This document shows, piece after piece, positions 60,855 to 64,000 of a stretch of 64,000 nt of DNA. The position numbers and the translations under genes are program-made. The notes under the pieces were generated by a model that saw only the letters and a program-made list of their open reading frames with translations, was not told where the DNA came from and ran no database searches. The stretch is from Desulfobacteraceae bacterium 4572_130 (GTDB taxonomy: Bacteria; Desulfobacterota; Desulfobacteria; Desulfobacterales; Desulfobacteraceae): NCBI GenBank assembly GCA_002084425.1, contig NBLN01000005.1, positions 37,360 through 101,359 on the forward strand, given 5' to 3'. Each line of letters opens with the position of its first letter. The first letter of the stretch is position 1.

Positions 60855-61107
60855 CTATAGCTACTTCTATAGCTGAAATCTTCTCATTTTCTCTTTTTTT
60901 TACTATAATTCCAAGCTGATAATCTTCAATACTCTCTAATAATTCTTCATATGTTTTTGCAGGAATAAGGTAGGCAGTTGGCTTATTATGATTAAGAATA
61001 GCAATGGGCTCACCATGAGATTCATTAATAAGTGCACTGGGGTTTTTCTTTAATTCTGATATACTTACGGAACAATTTGCTAGAACAGTTTTCATTTTAG
61101 CCACCAT
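60844..61107 (-). CDS. Phd/YefM-family antitoxin
   Basis: 87 residues. N-terminal DNA-binding part: VSISELKKNPSALINESHGE, PIAILNHNKPTAYLIPAKTY, the classic Phd pattern. The C-terminal helical tail (YQLGIIVKKRENEKISAIEV) wraps the toxin. Two operator-like repeats lie upstream. ATG 61107 or 61095 (after GGTGG) could be the start. Confidence 0.87.
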   Translation of the reverse strand: MVAKMKTVLANCSVSISELKKNPSALINESHGEPIAILNHNKPTAYLIPAKTYEELLESIEDYQLGIIVKKRENEKISAIEVAIDEL

Positions 61108-61122
61108 AAAATAGGTTTAATT

Positions 61123-61156
61123 TTAGAGCTAATTTATGGTCTTAATTTAGAGCTAA
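61123..61156. promoter_or_regulatory. Paired operator of the Phd/RelE locus
   Basis: TTAGAGCTAA occurs at 61123-61132 and 61147-61156. Each is palindromic (TTAG...CTAA) and the two are 24 bases apart, just upstream of the antitoxin start. This fits autoregulation by the toxin-antitoxin complex. Confidence 0.6.
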
Positions 61157-61326
61157 ATTATTATTTAGTCAATATTTTTTAAAAACCAAAACTAACTAAA
61201 AAAATATTCAATAATTTTAAAATGACTTATTTTTCAATATAGAAATCAGGGACATTTCAATATTTTTACTTTGCATGTTTTATTTTAAAATGCCCCAATT
61301 CCTTTTATTTATTTTTTGGCATATTC

Positions 61327-62907
61327 CTAGGAATAATGCTCATTATATTCCTGATCCAATCCTTTTTTTAAACTAAATAACATTAAAATTAGAATTATTC
61401 CAAAGGGCAGACCTGTTACAATACTTCCTGTTTGCAAAGCCCCAAGGCCTCCTCCAAGTAAAAGCACAGCAGCGCAAATACCTTCTGTAGATGCCCAAAA
61501 TACTCTCTGCATTGTAGGAGGTTCAGTATAACCACCTGCTGTAATAATATCAATTACAAGGGAAGCAGAATCTGATGATGTAACAAAAAATGTTGTAACA
61601 ACAATCACTGTAAGTATAGATACAACAGAACTTAATGGAAAATTATCAAGAAGAACATAAATAGCTGTAGAAACATCTTTTTTTACAGCAGCAGTTATAC
61701 CACCATTTCCAGCAAGTTCCACAAATATTGCTGAACCTCCAAAAACAGTTAACCATAAAAAAGTTAATGCACAAGGAACAAATAATACACCTGTCATAAA
61801 TTCACCAATTGTACGACCCTTGGAAATTCGACCAATAAACATACCTACAAAAGGTGCCCAGGCAATCCACCATGCCCAATAAAATATAGTCCACCAGTGT
61901 TGCCAAGTAGCTTTTCCTGCCCAGGTATCAGCAACATAGGATTCTGTCCAAAATGACAATGGAATCAGCTTTTGAATATATATCCCAATATTTTCTATAA
62001 AAGATTCTATTAAAAACAATGTTGGACCTGCAAAAAATACAAAACACATTAATCCCAGTCCCAGAACAACATTAAGCTGACTTAATCTTTTAATTCCTGC
62101 ATCCAATCCTGCAACAACAGAACAAGTAGCAAAACCAGTTATCACAATAATCAAACAAACCTGAACTGTTACTGTATTGGGAATTCCAAACACATGGGTT
62201 AATCCTGCATTAATCTGTTTTACACCAAGGCCCAGAGAAGTGGCAAGTCCAAAAAGAGTGGCAAGAACTGCAAGAATATCTATTGCATGACCAATACCGC
62301 CATTTATCTTTTCTCCTAAAACTGGATAAAAAACTGAACGCATAGTTAAAGGAAGTCCCCGGTTAAAGGCAAAAAATGCCAGAGCAAGTCCAAGTATGGC
62401 ATAAATAGCCCAGGCATGCAGACCCCAGTGAAAAAATGTTACACCCATTGCCATTTTTGCGCCTTCAACACTTCCAGCAGCTATACCCATTGGAGGAGAT
62501 CCAAGGTGATACATAGGTTCTCCAACTCCCCAGAAAAGAAGCCCAATTCCCATACCAGCAGAAAAAAGCATTGAAAACCAACCCCATAATGTAAATTCTG
62601 GTTTTGCATCTTTACCGCCAATTCTTATTTTTGAAAATTTACTGAAAAGTAAATAAATTCCATAAATCAATAAAATATCCACAGCACCTATGAAAAACCA
62701 TCCAAAATAAACTGACATCCAGCTTTTTATAGCTGAAAAAGTTTTACTGGCAGCTTCTACATTTATAAGAGTTAAAAGAATAAACACTACTATTAAAATC
62801 GATGAGATCCAAAAAACAGGGGGATTAATAATCATCCCCATTTGTTTAACTGATAAAGGTAAATCTTCTAGATCGCCTTTTTTGTAGTCTTTAGGTTCTT
62901 CTGACAT
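61327..62907 (-). CDS. BCCT-family transporter (betaine/choline/carnitine)
   Basis: 526 residues with twelve membrane segments. The glycine-rich MGIGLLFWGVGEP helix and the WWIAWAPFVGMFIGRISKG region are BCCT signatures. It imports quaternary ammonium compounds such as glycine betaine, driven by Na+ or H+. The long regulatory C-terminal tail of BetP is absent. The ATG has a strong AAGGAGG site. It lies 46 bases downstream of the polyketide synthase gene on the same strand. Confidence 0.93.
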   Translation of the reverse strand: MSEEPKDYKKGDLEDLPLSVKQMGMIINPPVFWISSILIVVFILLTLINVEAASKTFSAIKSWMSVYFGWFFIGAVDILLIYGIYLLFSKFSKIRIGGKDAKPEFTLWGWFSMLFSAGMGIGLLFWGVGEPMYHLGSPPMGIAAGSVEGAKMAMGVTFFHWGLHAWAIYAILGLALAFFAFNRGLPLTMRSVFYPVLGEKINGGIGHAIDILAVLATLFGLATSLGLGVKQINAGLTHVFGIPNTVTVQVCLIIVITGFATCSVVAGLDAGIKRLSQLNVVLGLGLMCFVFFAGPTLFLIESFIENIGIYIQKLIPLSFWTESYVADTWAGKATWQHWWTIFYWAWWIAWAPFVGMFIGRISKGRTIGEFMTGVLFVPCALTFLWLTVFGGSAIFVELAGNGGITAAVKKDVSTAIYVLLDNFPLSSVVSILTVIVVTTFFVTSSDSASLVIDIITAGGYTEPPTMQRVFWASTEGICAAVLLLGGGLGALQTGSIVTGLPFGIILILMLFSLKKGLDQEYNEHYS

Positions 62908-62953
62908 TTTTCCTCCTTATTACTATTTTCGGATAATAAGTTAAACTTAACAT

Positions 62954-64000
62954 TTATTTTTTAGTAATTTCTAAAATATTTGCAGCCAGTTCTCTAATGC
63001 TGGGATATTTAAATATATCACGAATTTTAATCTCTATATTTGGAATTTGTCGCCTAAAATTCAGTATAATCTGAGTAGCCAGCAGGCTACTACCTCCTAA
63101 ATCGAAAAAATTATCATCAATAGATATATCAGGCACTCCCAGCATTTTTCCATAAATTACAGCTATTTGTTTTTCCAGTTCATTTAATTTCTCATCCACA
63201 GGTTCAGCATCATTTACTGAAACTTGCTCAACTATTTCCTGTTGTTCAATTTTTTCCTGCACTTTTTGAAGTGTCCATTTTTTTATGCGGGGTTCCATAG
63301 GGCGTGTAGCAATCAATACATGCATGGGATCTGTAAACTGCAATATATATTCTAGGATTTCTAAAGCCTGAGTAGAAGACATTGCAAGCTTTTTTGCTTC
63401 ACTGGTTTCATAACCATCAATATTTTCTGTGCTATATTCAAAATCCCAATCATCCCAACATGAATTTAACCATAACACACCGCATCTTTGTGGATCCTGT
63501 TGAAAAAAAGCGTCCATAAAACGATTAGCCGAAGAATAAGCAGCCATTGCAAGCCCACCTAAAGAAGAAGCAATGGATGAAAAAAGAAAAACAAAATCTG
63601 GCTTGATTCCTTTAGATGATAATAGTTCAACTATAGCTCTATTTAAATTTTGCAATCCATATATTTTAGGAGCAAACTCTTGTTCCACAATTTCGTCAGT
63701 TAATTCTGATAAATATTTTAAATTTGCTAGACCCGCAGCATGAAAAATTCCATTAATTTTTCCAAAATGTATTATTGTTTCTTTGAAAATATGCTCCACA
63801 TCTTTATATTTACCCATATCACCTGAAACTACTATAATTTCAGCACCCTTTGATTCACAAAGTAAAAGTTTTTCTAGAATCTGCCTTAATTTTTCTGGGG
63901 TATCCTTAGCAAAAACTATATTTTCCCATGTGTTTTTTGCAGGAAAACTAGAACGGGTTGTCAGGACAAGTTTTGAAAAATAGCTTGATAGATATTCTGC
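62954..64000 (-). CDS. Polyketide synthase C-terminal part (KR and ACP domains), partial
   Basis: The frame is open to the window edge, so the start lies beyond 64000. At least 349 residues are seen. The ketoreductase part (LVLTTRS, IHFGKINGIFHAAGLA, FLFSSIASSLGGLAMAAYSS) has the Ser and Tyr of the KR catalytic set. A carrier domain follows with the phosphopantetheine serine in FFDLGGSSLLATQI. It ends about 30 residues later with no thioesterase. The product is thus released by another protein or a later enzyme. NRPS/PKS hybrids are also possible. Confidence 0.85.
   Translation of the reverse strand, partial: AEYLSSYFSKLVLTTRSSFPAKNTWENIVFAKDTPEKLRQILEKLLLCESKGAEIIVVSGDMGKYKDVEHIFKETIIHFGKINGIFHAAGLANLKYLSELTDEIVEQEFAPKIYGLQNLNRAIVELLSSKGIKPDFVFLFSSIASSLGGLAMAAYSSANRFMDAFFQQDPQRCGVLWLNSCWDDWDFEYSTENIDGYETSEAKKLAMSSTQALEILEYILQFTDPMHVLIATRPMEPRIKKWTLQKVQEKIEQQEIVEQVSVNDAEPVDEKLNELEKQIAVIYGKMLGVPDISIDDNFFDLGGSSLLATQIILNFRRQIPNIEIKIRDIFKYPSIRELAANILEITKK

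Noticed and set aside
1..64000. CRISPR array
   Set aside because: Repeats are dispersed, in both orientations and in different gaps; there are no regularly spaced direct repeats and no cas genes.
1..64000. tRNA or rRNA genes
   Set aside because: I looked in the intergenic gaps for cloverleaf-like arms and GTTCGA-type T loops and found none that held up; a covariance search would be decisive.

Overview
This is an AT-rich stretch of bacterial chromosome, very probably from a strictly anaerobic, sulfate-reducer-like deltaproteobacterium (Desulfobacterota). The inference rests on a complete CO dehydrogenase/acetyl-CoA synthase cluster, several Fe-S-rich proteins, an NtrC-type sigma-54 regulator, a TIGR04211-type SH3 protein and Gram-negative envelope genes (LpoB, MltF, lipoproteins). 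No rRNA or 16S-like marker is present, so the taxonomy is inferred. I saw no rRNA or tRNA gene and no CRISPR array.

Layout. 1-2.5 kb: end of parE and all of parC. 2.7-9 kb: envelope and housekeeping genes (MltF, an HSL-type hydrolase, a lipoprotein/LpoB pair, TsaC, Ddl). 9.2-17 kb: a rhodanese-tailed CoA-disulfide-reductase-like enzyme, an unusual Fe-S flavoprotein/arsenate-reductase fusion, a broken FKBP isomerase, an HD hydrolase, and a four-gene PspA/DUF4178/YbjN/K+ channel cluster. 17-25 kb: a GGQ rescue factor, SerB, a CBS protein, a ComEA-like protein, an SH3 protein, and a translation-coupled run of NIL-ferredoxin, MnmA, MtaB and an Fe-S protein. 25-30 kb: shikimate genes aroC-aroK-aroA-aroE plus chorismate mutase, then an orphan GlnQ ATPase. 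31-41 kb: acsD-cooS-acsB-acsC-acsE, a small unknown gene and cooC, the carbonyl and methyl branches of the Wood-Ljungdahl pathway. 41-44 kb: a two-gene cassette of unknown function, a PilC-like protein and a ParB-domain protein. 44-49.2 kb: an accessory segment with an acyltransferase, a terpene-cyclase-fold protein, a decayed nucleotidyltransferase, an ImmA/DUF4411 toxin-antitoxin pair and a DUF4143 ATPase bounded by inverted repeats. 49.3-51.5 kb: ResB/CcsA cytochrome c assembly plus a THEP1-like NTPase. 52-57 kb: a GcvH-like Cys-rich protein behind a sigma-54 promoter, an archaemetzincin, an NtrC-type regulator and a Rossmann-PAS histidine kinase. 57-61 kb: a FecCD/BtuCDF ABC importer, pdxA and a Phd/RelE pair. 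61-64 kb: a BCCT transporter and the end of a polyketide synthase that runs off the window.

Two themes stand out. First, the 52-57 kb region looks like a self-contained signalling module: a kinase with an NAD-type Rossmann input domain, a sigma-54 activator, and a target gene whose upstream region carries a near-consensus -24/-12 element and two matching 17-bp dyads at typical enhancer distance. The target is a glycine-cleavage-H-like protein with a duplicated four-cysteine motif and no canonical lipoyl site. Second, the intergenic spaces are littered with at least three dispersed repeat families. One is a MITE-like foldback element inserted in the loop of a hairpin inside the acs operon; others supply the 3' ends of coding sequences.

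The acs core (acsD through acsB) is clearly richer in G+C than its surroundings, and acsD carries a long Lys/Ala/Glu tail. Starts were chosen from ribosome-binding sites where visible; several genes lack a clear one.
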